From positions 5,208,001-5,272,000 of the forward strand of contig NZ_CP072600.1 in assembly GCF_019891175.1 (NCBI RefSeq): a stretch of 64,000 bases of DNA. The letters are read 5' to 3'. This document shows positions 18,522-28,118 of the stretch, piece after piece. How positions within the stretch are numbered: position 1 is the stretch's first letter; each line of letters starts with the position of its first letter. The notes under the pieces were generated by a model, which was not told the origin of the DNA, made no database searches, and worked only from the letters and a program-made list of their open reading frames with translations. Both the position numbers and the translations under genes were made by a program. Source of the stretch: Leptothermofonsia sichuanensis E412. Lineage in GTDB: Bacteria > Cyanobacteriota > Cyanobacteriia > Leptolyngbyales > Leptolyngbyaceae.

Positions 18522-18548
18522 AGTCAATCCTCCCAATGACATCAGAGA

Positions 18549-18576
18549 GCTGGGAAACCCGGTCAAGTTTCCCAGC
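18549..18576 (-). promoter_or_regulatory. Hairpin between gvpA and gvpC (possible attenuator)
   Basis: GCTGGGAAAC and its perfect complement GTTTCCCAGC with an 8-base loop, in the 64-bp gvpA-gvpC spacer. There is no T-run after it on the minus strand. A stem here would protect or partly terminate a gvpA-only transcript, matching the far larger need for GvpA than for GvpC. Confidence 0.6.
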
Positions 18577-18585
18577 ACCGAACTA

Positions 18586-18804
18586 CTAAGCTGCAGGAAC
18601 CGCTGCTTGCGCCGTCAAGCCAACAGCTTCGGCGTACTTCAGGTAGGTTTCAACAGATGCAATCACCACACGTGCTTCAATTGCCAGCAGTTCAATGCCA
18701 ACCAGAGAGACTCGAACCCAGGCATCCACAACGATGCCTTTGTCCAGAATGCGGTCAACCACTTCAGCCAAGCTGGAGGAGGAGTTTACTTTTTCAACAG
18801 CCAT
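18586..18804 (-). CDS. gvpA: Gas vesicle structural protein GvpA
   Basis: 72 residues, [19 protein letters not shown] onward, the usual length of the major shell protein. The hydrophobic beta-strand core [20 protein letters not shown] and the helix [14 protein letters not shown] are diagnostic. The frame is open upstream to 18939, but the ATG at 18804 with AGGG 9 bases before it is the family start. It is the first gene of gvpA-gvpC-gvpN-gvpJ. Only one gvpA copy is present here, while several cyanobacteria carry tandem copies. Confidence 0.97.
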   Translation of the reverse strand: MAVEKVNSSSSLAEVVDRILDKGIVVDAWVRVSLVGIELLAIEARVVIASVETYLKYAEAVGLTAQAAVPAA

Positions 18805-19149
18805 TGCTTTATTCCCTATAAAACAGACTACATGGAACGGTTGGTATGCCTCCACCACCCGTCGTTGGGTTTGATGGGGGTTATCGGCTTCCGAATCTAC
18901 AATAGATGCCTGACCTGAGGGAAAAACCGTCGCAAACACGGAACCTCAATCCCCGTGATTTGGGTTGAACCGCACAATTACTGAGACATTTGTTTTTGGG
19001 ACGAGTTCGTTATGAATCTTTACCCGATGGTTTAAAGCGGTGTCAAAGCCTGAGTCACAGCGTTCTCTCCTGGGGATTTTGGGTCAGATCCGTATTAACC
19101 GAAGGATCTGCCCGTTCGCTGGCTTCCTCCTCCTGCCTCCTGCCTTCTA
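18805..19149 (-). promoter_or_regulatory. Upstream region of the gvp operon
   Basis: About 345 bp between gvpA and the IS630 end without a supported gene. It must hold the gvpA promoter and leader, but no clear -35/-10 pair could be picked by eye. The IS element lies outside it, so the promoter may be intact or the element may have replaced distal regulatory sites. Confidence 0.4.
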
Positions 19150-20277
19150 TACCTTGTCAGGGTATAGTTTTTACTTGTTTAAAGGACTGAAAACGCAAGG
19201 TTAACAGTGAATCTAACTCAGGTTTATACGTCGTATGACACTGGTTGAGACAAGCAGTAATCGCCTCCTTAAATGCAGAGAAGTCAGCATAATAAATCGA
19301 ATATAAGCATTGCTTCTTGACAAACTTCCACAAGCGCTCAATCAAGTTGAGATTGGGAGAATAGACCGTTAGATACAACAACTCAATGTTCAATGATTGA
19401 GCCAACTCCATCACAACCGCACACTTCTGATACCGAGCGTTATCCAACACAAGCGTAATCGGAATGTCTAATCCCAGAGCTGCCAGTTTGTGCAGTAATT
19501 CACAGACACTTTGAGCGTTGATATAAGTCTCATTGGTGACGGTGATTAACGCATGAGTCACGGCGTTGAGGGCCCCTAAGACATTGAACCGTTGCCTTCC
19601 TGCCCCCGACTTGATAAACAAGCGTTCAAAGCACCACAAAAACCCTAAGTAGGCCCCCAGAACAAAATGGGCAGCATCGACAAAGAAGACGGCTCTCTGA
19701 CCTGCTTTTGCCTCTTGCAGTCGTGGGTCTAGTTTTTTTGACGAACTCCTCCTGCGCTTCTACATCAGCTTTGGCGGGCAACATCCCCACTCGCCGACAA
19801 CGCATCCCCATCGATTTGAGAAACACCCTCACTTGCTCCCGACTACGGACAATACCAGTCAGTTCTTCGATCTTGGCGCAAGCCTGCGCTAGGGTCTTTG
19901 GAGGATTTGCCCGGAAGTATGCTTCCAAAGTCTGTTGATGTTGTTTCAGTTCACTCTGGGGTCGATAAAAGGTCAATTCTTTGAGATTGCCGATCCCCCC
20001 AGTTTCATAATCTCGCAGATAGCTCAACAACGTTGGTTTTGTCACCCGAAGCAACCGGGTAATTTCCTGATGCGAGTATCCTTGACTTTTGAGATACAAC
20101 GCTTCCATTTTTTGTTGCACACGCGGATGTGGATGGTGAAAGCGTTCGTAATGTAGTTGCTCAATCTCTTCGGCACTAAAGCTCAGTTGGATCATTGGGA
20201 GGCACCGTGCTCAACACTCAACGGTCTACCTCATTTCTACTTTATCTAGAGGGTAAAATCTATACCCCGGCAAAGTA
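19150..20277 (-). mobile_element. IS630-family insertion sequence
   Basis: 1128 bp bounded by inverted repeats: left end TACCTTGTCAGGGTATAG, right end complement TACTTTGCCGGGGTATAG, then TTTTAC on both sides. About 21 of 25 bases match. TA dinucleotides at 19148-19149 and 20278-20279 fit the TA target duplication of this family. It contains the two-frame transposase below. It lies 345 bp upstream of gvpA. Confidence 0.9.
19157..20195 (-). CDS. IS630-family transposase in two frames
   Basis: The first frame (20195 to 19626) encodes an N-terminal HTH region (YSHQEITRLLRVTKPTLLSYL). The second (ending 19157) has the DDE catalytic part: D in VFFVDAAHF, D in LVLDNARYQ, E in LNLIERLWKFVKK. The first catalytic Asp lies before any start codon in the second frame, so an active enzyme requires reading across. 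The frames join at a run of seven A (19733-19739 on this strand); removing one A or a +1 shift restores a protein of about 345 residues. This could be programmed slippage or a simple inactivating indel. Confidence 0.85.
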
Positions 20278-20425
20278 TACCTTCTTCATCAAGAGGGTAG
20301 ACACGCGGAGGAACGGGTTCAGGTTTATAGGGGCATTAATGATGCTACTGAAAAGGGAAGAGGCCGCAGCAGCGGTGAGTGCTTCAGTCGGATTGCAACC
20401 GTAGAATAGAACCATTGCCTCTCTT

Positions 20426-21268
20426 ATGGAGGAGAGAATCACAGCCATGATGACCCCAACCGAACTTGAATATTACGGGATAACGATTCCACCGACTCAG
20501 GATGAGTTGCCCTACGATGACGGAGAAAATATGGAGAGTGAGCGCCACAAGCTCCAGATGGAATTGCTGATAGATGCCCTATTACCCTGGTTGAACCAGC
20601 GGGAAGATGGCTATGTGGGGGGCAATATGTTTGTCTACTACAGCATGGCGCAGGTGAGGAATCAGGATTTCAGGGGTCCAGATGTGTTTGTGGCACTTGG
20701 AGTGCCAAAAGGTGAGCGCAAAAGCTGGGTGTGTTGGGAGGAAGACAAAACCCCGGATGTGATTATCGAGTTGCTGTCTGACAGTACAGTAGACCGGGAC
20801 AAACATGAGAAGAAGTTGGTCTATCAAAACCGGATGCATGTACCGGAGTATTTCTGGTATGACCCGTTTAATCCTGAGGATTGGGCAGGTTTTCGGCTGG
20901 TGGGGGGAACCTATCAACCGATCGCACCCAATGCCCGGGGAACACTGGAGAGTGAGGTGTTAGGGCTAACTCTGGTTCGCTGGCAGGGAGTGTTTAAGAC
21001 CATTGAAACGACCTGGTTACGCTGGGCCTACCCGGATGGATCGCTATTGCTGACGGCTGAGGAACAGGAACGCCAGCGAGCAGAACAGGAGCACCAGCGA
21101 GCAGAACAGGAACGCCAGCGAGCAGAACAGGAACGCCAGCGAGCGGAGCAGGCGGAAAATCAGGTGCAGCAAATTGCCCGGAACTTGTTGCAAGCTGGAT
21201 TACCGATCGCCCAGGTTGCCCAGATGACGGGGTTAGCGATCGAGCTAGTTGAGCATCTCAATCAATAG
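20426..21268 (+). CDS. Uma2 family (DUF820) restriction-endonuclease-fold protein
   Basis: 280 residues. The PD-(D/E)XK-type core fits Uma2: GPDVFVALG, then TPDVIIELLSDSTVDRD and KHEKKLVYQ, with EYFWYDP. Uma2 genes are strongly multiplied in cyanobacteria and of unsettled function. The C-terminal region (about 212-245) is an ERQRAEQ heptad series, likely a coiled coil, encoded by 21-bp tandem repeats. The tail IAQVAQMTGLAIELVEHL resembles the C-terminal motif of many PD-(D/E)XK transposase-like proteins. ATGs at 20447 and 20450, preceded by GGAGGAGAG, are alternative starts. Confidence 0.85.
   Translation: MEERITAMMTPTELEYYGITIPPTQDELPYDDGENMESERHKLQMELLIDALLPWLNQREDGYVGGNMFVYYSMAQVRNQDFRGPDVFVALGVPKGERKSWVCWEEDKTPDVIIELLSDSTVDRDKHEKKLVYQNRMHVPEYFWYDPFNPEDWAGFRLVGGTYQPIAPNARGTLESEVLGLTLVRWQGVFKTIETTWLRWAYPDGSLLLTAEEQERQRAEQEHQRAEQERQRAEQERQRAEQAENQVQQIARNLLQAGLPIAQVAQMTGLAIELVEHLNQ
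21068..21151. repeat. 21-bp tandem repeat inside the Uma2 gene
   Basis: Four units of GAACGCCAGCGAGCAGAACAG with few changes, encoding ERQRAEQ repeats. Since 21 is a multiple of three and of the heptad, unit number can change without breaking the frame or the coiled coil. Confidence 0.85.
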
Positions 21269-21429
21269 CTTTTTTGTTGGCAGCAGGGGGAAGAACATGA
21301 GCCATTCATCTTGCTCGATCGCCTGGGTTCCCGGTAGAGGGCAGGAAATTCGCTTAAACCAGTGGTAGTGATGCAAAGGTGCTTAATGAAGCCAGTGTTT
21401 GAGCGATCGCTCATTCATACCCAGAATCC

Positions 21430-21493
21430 GTAACGTCGAAACGAAGTTTCAATTCATATACGCTCTGATTCATACCCAGATTCAGCAATGCCA
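21430..21493. repeat. MITE-like repeat R3, copy c (incomplete)
   Basis: In reverse orientation it matches the first 55-60 bp of the 17379 copy, from GGCATTGCTGAATCTGGGTA to GAAACTTCGTT. It then diverges, so one terminal repeat is missing. It lies just after gyrA (convergent side). Confidence 0.65.
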
Positions 21494-21521
21494 ACGAATG
21501 AGATGGGACGGCAATAGGGGT

Positions 21522-24107
21522 TTATTCTTCCGCTGATTCACTTTCTTCCAGGGCAGCCGCTTCTTCTCCAGAGGTCGGGACGAGGGCAACGGCTGCGATC
21601 GCATCCTCCTCATCCAATCGTTGGACGCGCACCCCGGTTGCTGGACGGGACTGGGACGAAATGGCATTCACTGACTGACGAATAATAATGCCCCGATTGG
21701 TAATGATCATCAGTTCATCGTCTTCATTAACGATGTGGAGGGCTGCCAGACGGTCCCCTGGCTTGCGGAACTTGGTTGCCACCAGTCCCATCCCTGCCCG
21801 GTTTTGCAGGCGGAACTGGGAAACCGGGACACGTTTGCCAAATCCACCCGTTGTCACAATCAATACCCAGGGACCCAGACTGACGGTTTCCGTTTCCAGC
21901 GTCTCTTCATCGCTCTCACTGGCAGATTCCAGTTCCTGGGCCAGATCAGCCACAATCTGACTGGGAAGAATCGCCATTCCAACCAGACTGTCCCCCTCCC
22001 TGAGAGACATGGCACGCACTCCTCGCGTTGCCCGTCCCAGGGGGCGTAACTGTTCATGGTTTGCCCGAAAGTGAATGGCTTTGCCCAGGCTGGAGCCAAT
22101 CAGGATCGTATCCTGCTCCCGGGCGCGGCGCACCCACCGCAGTTGGTCGCCTTCTTCCAGGGAGATGGCAATCAGCCCATTGGTGCGAATGTTGCCAAAG
22201 GCAGCCAGGGCAGTTTTCTTGATGTAGCCACCTGTGGTCAGCATCACCAGGTATTCATCTTCGGTAAACTCTGTCACCGGAATCACGGAAGTAATTTTCT
22301 CGTTTCTGGGAATGGGCAATAGTTGCACAATGGGAGTGCCGCGGGAGGTGCGGGAACCTGTGGGAATCTGGTACGCCTTGAGGCAGTAGACGACCCCGCG
22401 ATCGCTAAAGAACAACACACTGTCATGGTCACGACAGGTGAGGAAATGCTCTACGGCATCATCCTCTTTCATGCGGGTACCCGCTTTTCCTTTGGTAGCC
22501 CGACTTTGGGACTCAAATGTATTCACGGGCATCCGCTTGACGTAGCCCTGTTCGGTCAGCAAAATTACAGCTCGCTCATTGGCAATCAAGTCTACATCAC
22601 CAATCTCATCTTCAGCCTGCTCCAATGATGAGCGGCGAGGTGTTGCGTGAGCTTCCTTAAGGGCCGTTACTTCTTCAATAATGATGTCGAAAATCCGCTC
22701 CCGCCGGGCCAGGATATCCTGCAAATCGGCAATTTGGGTCTGGAGTTCTTCATGCTCCTGGTGGATCTTGTCTGCTTCGAGGGCGGTCAGGCGGCGGAGT
22801 TGCATTTGCAAAATGGCGTCTGCCTGTGCCTCTGACAGGCTATAGGAGGTGATCAACTCCTGTTTTGCCGTGGGGGTATCCGCGGCTCCTCGAATCAGGC
22901 TGATAATGGCATCCAGGTTATCCAGCGCAATCAGCAAGCCCTGGAGCAGGTGATCCCGTTCTTCTGCTTTACGCAGACGGTAGCGAGTCCGACGGGTAAT
23001 CGTCTCAACCCGGAACTCCAGGAACACCTCAAGGAATTGACGCAGGGTCAAAACCTGGGGTTCGCCATTGACCAGTGCCAGCATATTTGCCCCAAAGTTT
23101 GCCTGGAGCGGAGTCTGCTTATAGAGGTTGTTCAGGACAACACGGGGATAGGCATCGCGCTTTAGCTCGATCACAATGCGCATCCCGTCGCGATCGCTCT
23201 CATCCCGAATGTCGGAAATGCCATCAATCTTTTTATCGTTAACCAGTTCAGCAATTTTCTCAATCAGGGCTGCCTTATTGGTCTGATAAGGCAACTCAGT
23301 CACGATGATCGCTTCCCGGTCAGGGCGTCCCCGGTGTTCGATCGTTTCAATGCTGGCAACTCCCCGCATGATGATTGAGCCGCGCCCGGTGGTGTAGGCT
23401 TCTCGGATGCCAGTTCTACCCAGGATTTGCGCTCCGGTAGGAAAGTCAGGACCAGGGATATACTGCATCAATTCCAGATTGGTAATCTCCGGGTTCCGGA
23501 TCAGGGCAATCAATCCATCTACCAATTCACCCAGGTTATGGGGGGGAATGTTAGTCGCCATACCCACCGCGATCCCGGACGACCCATTCAAGAGTAACTG
23601 GGGAATGCGGGCAGGCAGCACGATTGGCTCCTGTTGAGAACCATCGAAATTATCGATAAAATCAACGGTTTCTGATTCGATGTCTTGCAGCATTCCCTCT
23701 GTGGTGATTGCCCGCAGACGACATTCGGTATAACGCATGGCAGCAGGTGGGTCATTATCCACAGACCCAAAGTTGCCATGTCCGTCAATCAGGGGCGATC
23801 GCATCGAAAAGTCCTGAGCCATCCGCACCAGGGCATCATAAACAGCCGTGTCCCCGTGAGGGTGGTATTTACCCAGCACTTCCCCCACAACACGGGCACA
23901 CTTACGGAAGGGACGATCAGGCGACAAGCCCAACTCATGCATGGCGTAAAGAATTCGACGATGCACTGGCTTCAGCCCATCCCTGGCATCTGGCAGCGCC
24001 CGCCCCACAATCACGCTCATGGCATATTCCAGGTAAGACCGCTGCATTTCGTTCCGTAAATCCGTCGGGACGATCCGATCCTGAGGCGGCTCCTGGGCAA
24101 ACGTCAT
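21522..24107 (-). CDS. gyrA: DNA gyrase subunit A
   Basis: 861 residues, the usual cyanobacterial length. The breakage-reunion domain is complete, with the quinolone-determining region [17 protein letters not shown] and catalytic Tyr126 in AAMRYTECR. The C-terminal part holds the six-blade beta-pinwheel. The GyrA box, canonically QRRGGKG, appears as QSRATKG, a weaker match, so a topoisomerase IV-like A subunit is a remote alternative. The C-terminal tail is acidic. With GyrB it introduces negative supercoils; gyrB is not adjacent. Confidence 0.93.
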   Translation of the reverse strand: MTFAQEPPQDRIVPTDLRNEMQRSYLEYAMSVIVGRALPDARDGLKPVHRRILYAMHELGLSPDRPFRKCARVVGEVLGKYHPHGDTAVYDALVRMAQDFSMRSPLIDGHGNFGSVDNDPPAAMRYTECRLRAITTEGMLQDIESETVDFIDNFDGSQQEPIVLPARIPQLLLNGSSGIAVGMATNIPPHNLGELVDGLIALIRNPEITNLELMQYIPGPDFPTGAQILGRTGIREAYTTGRGSIIMRGVASIETIEHRGRPDREAIIVTELPYQTNKAALIEKIAELVNDKKIDGISDIRDESDRDGMRIVIELKRDAYPRVVLNNLYKQTPLQANFGANMLALVNGEPQVLTLRQFLEVFLEFRVETITRRTRYRLRKAEERDHLLQGLLIALDNLDAIISLIRGAADTPTAKQELITSYSLSEAQADAILQMQLRRLTALEADKIHQEHEELQTQIADLQDILARRERIFDIIIEEVTALKEAHATPRRSSLEQAEDEIGDVDLIANERAVILLTEQGYVKRMPVNTFESQSRATKGKAGTRMKEDDAVEHFLTCRDHDSVLFFSDRGVVYCLKAYQIPTGSRTSRGTPIVQLLPIPRNEKITSVIPVTEFTEDEYLVMLTTGGYIKKTALAAFGNIRTNGLIAISLEEGDQLRWVRRAREQDTILIGSSLGKAIHFRANHEQLRPLGRATRGVRAMSLREGDSLVGMAILPSQIVADLAQELESASESDEETLETETVSLGPWVLIVTTGGFGKRVPVSQFRLQNRAGMGLVATKFRKPGDRLAALHIVNEDDELMIITNRGIIIRQSVNAISSQSRPATGVRVQRLDEEDAIAAVALVPTSGEEAAALEESESAEE

Positions 24108-24196
24108 ACTGTCACAAACTCCGAAAACATGAGGCTAACGAAAAGTAGCTGCTTTGATCCAGCCCATTCAGCAGCCTGAATCTCCAGACTGCTCCC

Positions 24197-24307
24197 GTGG
24201 TTTGTCAACTTTGTAGCTGTGAGTCTGGGAGAGCAGGGGTTATTATTTTGAGGTTTTCAGCCCACACATTTTCAGCCCACACCACACAATAATTCCTGAC
24301 AGACCAC
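24197..24307. repeat. MITE-like repeat R2, copy a
   Basis: 111 bp with ends GTGGTTTGTCA / TGACAGACCAC. It shares TGTGAGTCTGGGA and the TTATTATTTTGAGG / AATAATTCCTGACAG parts with copies at 28899 and 52656. It contains an internal 15-bp tandem duplication (TTTTCAGCCCACAC twice). It occupies much of the spacer between gyrA and the 24531 gene. Confidence 0.7.
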
Positions 24308-24389
24308 CAGGCTAGAAGCAAATTCAGCCTATAAATTGTATCATAACCAGACACTTTTGCTCCTGTTCTGCTCTCCCGCTCTAAGTTCT

Positions 24390-24440
24390 GGGGATTGTTG
24401 ATTCTGGATATGAATTGGTTGTATGAAATACAGTTATTTT
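24390..24440. repeat. R3-like fragment, copy d
   Basis: GGGATTGTTGATTCTGGATA and the following TGAATTGG...GTATGAAA resemble the first 45 bp of R3; the other end is not recognisable. The surrounding 24108-24530 spacer shows no gene. Confidence 0.4.
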
Positions 24441-24530
24441 TTAACCAATCCTGAGTTCTGGATACCTGATCCATTAGTGGGTTCATCTCAAACACTAGGG
24501 ACTGGAGATTGGCGAGGACTGGATTAAAGG

Positions 24531-24893
24531 CTATGGCTCTAACTGGTAGCGTAGCTGAAACTGATTACCGGCTGATGTATTGTCGGTTGGATAAACACCA
24601 ACTGGGCTGGTACCCCGCTCAGGTCGAATTATCAACTCAAGGTTTCTGTCTAATTGCAGACGGGTCTGATCATCTGCTGTGGGACTATTCGCGATACTGG
24701 ATGGAGATTCAGAGTAAATCCTGGGATCAATCGTTTGAATCGATTTTTCCTGAAGTCCCTGAAGATCGTCTGAGGAGCCGAACTCAGACGACTGAGCAAC
24801 CGCAACTGGGGCTAAACCAGGCAAGACTAAACCAGACAGGACCAAACCAGACAGTGTGGTAACCGTACCAATCAACGAGATTGCTCGATGCAT
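24531..24893 (-). CDS. Small secreted protein of unknown function
   Basis: 120 residues from ATG 24893, supported by CCAGGAG about 9 bases upstream. The first 34 residues form a signal peptide with a hydrophobic GLVLSGLVLPGLAP stretch and AVAQS cleavage site. The DNA behind it is a short repeat of the type CTGGTTTAGTC, so the signal core has grown by duplication. The mature part is polar, has no cysteine, and has no recognised domain. A frame on the other strand over the same bases lacks such support. Confidence 0.6.
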   Translation of the reverse strand: MHRAISLIGTVTTLSGLVLSGLVLPGLAPVAVAQSSEFGSSDDLQGLQEKSIQTIDPRIYSESPSSIANSPTADDQTRLQLDRNLELIIRPERGTSPVGVYPTDNTSAGNQFQLRYQLEP

Positions 24894-24956
24894 AACGGGT
24901 ACTCCTGGTAATTCTTCTGATGCATTTAGTATGGCATTTATAGCAGGGGATAGGGG

Positions 24957-25036
24957 GGATTGCTGATTTTGGGTATGAATTGAGAGTTGTATGAATTAAA
25001 ACGTCGTTCCAATTCATACTGCTATTCAGCACCACC
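24957..25036. repeat. MITE-like repeat R3, copy e with flanking direct repeat
   Basis: About 80 bp, GGATTGCTGATTTTGGG to CTATTCAGCACCACC, with the R3 interior. GGGGATAGGGG stands at 24946-24956 and again at 25037-25047, which looks like a 10-11 bp target duplication. GGGGATAGGG-type filler is common in this genome, so chance repetition is possible. Confidence 0.7.
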
Positions 25037-25144
25037 GGGGATAGGGGACAGGGAATAGAAAACAGGGGTAAAAGGATACGACAACAGGGGGGTAATTGCT
25101 AACGGGTTCTGATTTGCATGGTTATCGCGGCACCTGACCCCGGC

Positions 25145-26662
25145 TCAAAATCCCAGGAGTCTGAATAAACCAAGTACACCGGTCACGGGTGACAAAAAGC
25201 TGCCAAGGGTATCTGTAATTCCCGCGATCGCTGATTTTCCAACAATGATGGTGTCATTATTGCGTAATGCTGGGTTATTCGCTTCATTGATGCTTTCTGA
25301 GAAGTCAACCTCAATTGTGCGCTGTGTCACTGTTCCATTAGGATTGAGGCGAATAAAGGTGACAGAGCGCTTGCGGGCACGATTGTTAAATCCGCCAGCT
25401 GCCAGTAAACCCTGATTCAGCGGGGTGTTAGGTGGCACCTCAACGGGACCGGGTTTTACTACTTCACCCACCACGTTAATTGTGATCCGGTTGGGTGCAA
25501 AACTGGCAGAGGCAAGGCTGGTGGCTTCACTGGCACTTAACGCTGTTGCCGTTGGAATCACAATCGTATCCCCATCCTGAAGTGGTAAATCCTGGCGTAA
25601 ATCGCCTGACTGAAGCAAACTCCAGAAATTGATTGGGATTAGCTGTTCTGGACCTGTGCGGGTCATTCGCCGCACCTGAATGTTGCGAATATCCGCAGAT
25701 TGAGTAATGCCTCCAGCCGTTTGGATTGCCTGCGTTACTGTGGGCACCTGCACATTGGCTCCCACTGATGTTGTGCCTTCCGCAGGAGCTTCTGGTTTTT
25801 CACTCAGGGTGTAAGGACCGGGACGGTTGACCTCTCCCACCACAGCAATACGCAAAGGTCGATTGGTGGCAGCGGCAAAGTTAGTCGTTGCCAACCGTTG
25901 AGCCTCATTCAGATTAACGGTTGTGATGGATGGGATCAGGATACTGTCACCATCGCGCAGACGCAGATCTTGCTGAATGTCCCCTGCCTGTACGAGTTGA
26001 GCCAGATCGACTTTGAGCACTTCGCTCCCATTTAAGTGAGTTGAGCGTTGACGCCGAATTTCAATCTGGCGAATATCTGCCGCCTGGGTGGTACCCCCTG
26101 CCAGCCTGATCAGGCGGGTCAAGATCGGCACATTGGTATTCTCTCCAGTAGCGGCAGCAGGAACCGTGTACGAACCAGGACGGTTAACCTCGCCTGCGAT
26201 CGCAACCGTAATGGGGCGGGCAGCCACCAGGCTGATAGTAATGATGGGGCGCGTCAGGTAGGGCTGATACCGGACTGCAATGGCATTCGACGCCTGCCTT
26301 AAGGTATTCCCCTGCACAGGAACAGCCCCAATCAGGGGCAGATTGATGGTGCCATTGGGCAATACCTGATACTCACCTGTGTATTCCGCCACGCTGAAAA
26401 AGTCAATTTTTACCCGATCGCCCGCTCCCAAAAGGTAACCATCTTCATAGTTAGCGTTGCTTTGGGCCGCAACCCCATTGGGCGGAGGAATCGTTGCGGT
26501 TGTGGGAGCGGCAAGGGTCTGGGGCAGTAAAAAAGTCAGCCCCCACAGTCCAGCCAGAGTGAGTTGGCTGGCTGAATGCAGAAATCGTTGAGGGATCAAA
26601 AAACTTGCTTTAGACATGGCGATCGCAACCAGTGCAAACTTGACCAAACCAATCGAACTCAT
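25145..26662 (-). CDS. Wza-like polysaccharide export protein with SLBB domains
   Basis: 505 residues. An N-terminal hydrophobic signal (about 33-51, ending TLAAP) directs export. A Poly_export domain (about 74-150; LLGAGDRVKIDFFSVAEYTG) is followed by three SLBB units (GEVNRPGSY near 157, GEVNRPGPY near 277, GEVVKPGPV near 398). Such proteins form the outer-membrane channel for capsular or released polysaccharide. No lipobox cysteine is visible. A start at residue 16 (26617) is possible. It diverges from the exopolysaccharide gene series starting at 29700 and is likely its outer-membrane partner. Confidence 0.9.
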   Translation of the reverse strand: MSSIGLVKFALVAIAMSKASFLIPQRFLHSASQLTLAGLWGLTFLLPQTLAAPTTATIPPPNGVAAQSNANYEDGYLLGAGDRVKIDFFSVAEYTGEYQVLPNGTINLPLIGAVPVQGNTLRQASNAIAVRYQPYLTRPIITISLVAARPITVAIAGEVNRPGSYTVPAAATGENTNVPILTRLIRLAGGTTQAADIRQIEIRRQRSTHLNGSEVLKVDLAQLVQAGDIQQDLRLRDGDSILIPSITTVNLNEAQRLATTNFAAATNRPLRIAVVGEVNRPGPYTLSEKPEAPAEGTTSVGANVQVPTVTQAIQTAGGITQSADIRNIQVRRMTRTGPEQLIPINFWSLLQSGDLRQDLPLQDGDTIVIPTATALSASEATSLASASFAPNRITINVVGEVVKPGPVEVPPNTPLNQGLLAAGGFNNRARKRSVTFIRLNPNGTVTQRTIEVDFSESINEANNPALRNNDTIIVGKSAIAGITDTLGSFLSPVTGVLGLFRLLGF

Positions 26663-26953
26663 TGAAACAGGGACTACTCACTTGCTTCAACCAGGGCCAG
26701 GATAGCTCAAACAATACCCTTTACCTAATCCCTCCTTAGATAGAGGGCAAAATTAGAGAATTACACTGGTCGCTCTATTTTTGAAAAGCTACTTTGATCA
26801 GTAATTTAGAGCAGATTCTGGTTGCAGTTGCAACATCTCAGTGACAATGACCACAAAACCTATATCAACAGTTTGCTGGAATTTTTCTAACATTCTTTTC
26901 TATATTCATGGAAACACTGAGGAGACATCCAGAAAAAGTAGCCTGAACTGGAT

Positions 26954-28118
26954 CTCAGTACAGGACAAAACTTGTCAATTGAGGCACACAGAGGGTTGAA
27001 AACTTAGGCGGGAAGGGGTTTCCTAGGAATAACAACAAACCAACGAGACCCCCATGCAACAGATTACCGAATTTCGCCAAGTTTTGCAGCCCCTCCTCGG
27101 TTGGCATGGTGCGCGGCTGGCATTTGTGGCTCAATTTCTGATCGCCCTGCTACGAACCCGTACGGTGAATCTGAGCGAATTGGCTGCTAGCTTTTGTGGT
27201 TCCGCCCAAATTCCGTCGAACTACAAGCGTCTCCAGCGCTTCTTTAGCGACTTTGATCTCGATTATGCGGCGATTGCCCGTGCCGTGGTCTGCCTGATGG
27301 GGATCCCGCAGCCTTGGGTGCTCGCCATAGACCGCACCGAATGGAGCTTTGGCGGTAGCGTTTTCAACATTCTCACCCTGGGCATTTGCCATCAGGGTAT
27401 TTCCTTTCCGGTGGTGTTTCTGATGCTGGACAACCGCGGCAATTCCAACACCCAAGAGCGCATCGATTTGCTCAACGAATTCTTCACGATTTTTGGCGAG
27501 GATGTCCGCCTGCGGTGCCTGACGAGCGACCGCGAATTTGTTGGGCGGGAGTGGATTGGCTATTTGCTCGAAGATGAGCCAATCCCGTTTCGGGGGCGGA
27601 TTCGCGAAACTGAAACGCTCAGTGATGGCAGCAAAGCCCTGAATGGCCGCGTCCTCTTTGCCGATCTCAAAGCGGGTGAAACCAAGATTTTACGCAAACG
27701 CCGTCAAGTGTGGGGACATTGGGTGTATGTCGTTGGTCTGCGGCTTGACACCCAGGAATTACTGATTTTGGTCACCAACCATTCACCCCATTCAGCCCTC
27801 AAAGATTACGCCCTGCGGTGGAATTTAGAAACCCTGTTCGGTGCGTTCAAAACTCGGGGCTTCTGCCTCGAAGCGACCCATTTTATTGATGACTACCGAG
27901 TCCGCAAGCTCTTTGCGCTCCTCACATTGGCGTTATGTTGGGTGATGCGAACGGGGGTGTGGCGGCAGGCGCACAAAACGATTCAACTCAAGTCCCATGG
28001 GCGCAAAGCCCAGAGTCTATTCCGATATGGCTTAGATTACTTGCACAACCTACTCGTTAATCTTGACCATAAATTAGATGAGTTCTTGGACAATCTCAAA
28101 CTTTTGTCCTGTACTTAG
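26954..28118 (+). mobile_element. IS4-family insertion sequence
   Basis: 1165 bp. Inverted ends CTCAGTACAGGACAAAA / complement CTAAGTACAGGACAAAA (16 of 17). A 9-bp direct repeat GAACTGGAT flanks it exactly (26945-26953 and 28119-28127). The transposase stop codon TAG falls in the right end. Both ends, the target duplication and the gene are complete, so the insertion looks recent and possibly active. Confidence 0.92.
27054..28118 (+). CDS. IS4-family transposase
   Basis: 354 residues. DDE motifs: D in VLAIDRTEWSFG, D in CLTSDREFVG, and the IS4 signature Y-x2-R-x3-E-x6-K in YALRWNLETLFGAFK. It catalyses cut-and-paste movement of the surrounding element. The frame is intact, with good codon use. 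It sits between the divergent Wza-like gene and the exopolysaccharide operon. Confidence 0.92.
   Translation: MQQITEFRQVLQPLLGWHGARLAFVAQFLIALLRTRTVNLSELAASFCGSAQIPSNYKRLQRFFSDFDLDYAAIARAVVCLMGIPQPWVLAIDRTEWSFGGSVFNILTLGICHQGISFPVVFLMLDNRGNSNTQERIDLLNEFFTIFGEDVRLRCLTSDREFVGREWIGYLLEDEPIPFRGRIRETETLSDGSKALNGRVLFADLKAGETKILRKRRQVWGHWVYVVGLRLDTQELLILVTNHSPHSALKDYALRWNLETLFGAFKTRGFCLEATHFIDDYRVRKLFALLTLALCWVMRTGVWRQAHKTIQLKSHGRKAQSLFRYGLDYLHNLLVNLDHKLDEFLDNLKLLSCT

Noticed and set aside
20260-20448. 62-residue minus-strand frame next to the IS630 right end
   Set aside because: It runs into the IS terminal repeat and has no support as a gene.
24205-24495. 96-residue minus-strand frame upstream of gyrA
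   Set aside because: It is composed mostly of MITE R2 and R3 fragments.
24509-24862. Open frame on the plus strand opposite the small secreted protein
   Set aside because: The minus-strand frame has a signal peptide and a Shine-Dalgarno sequence; the plus-strand frame has neither and ends in a repeat-coded tail.
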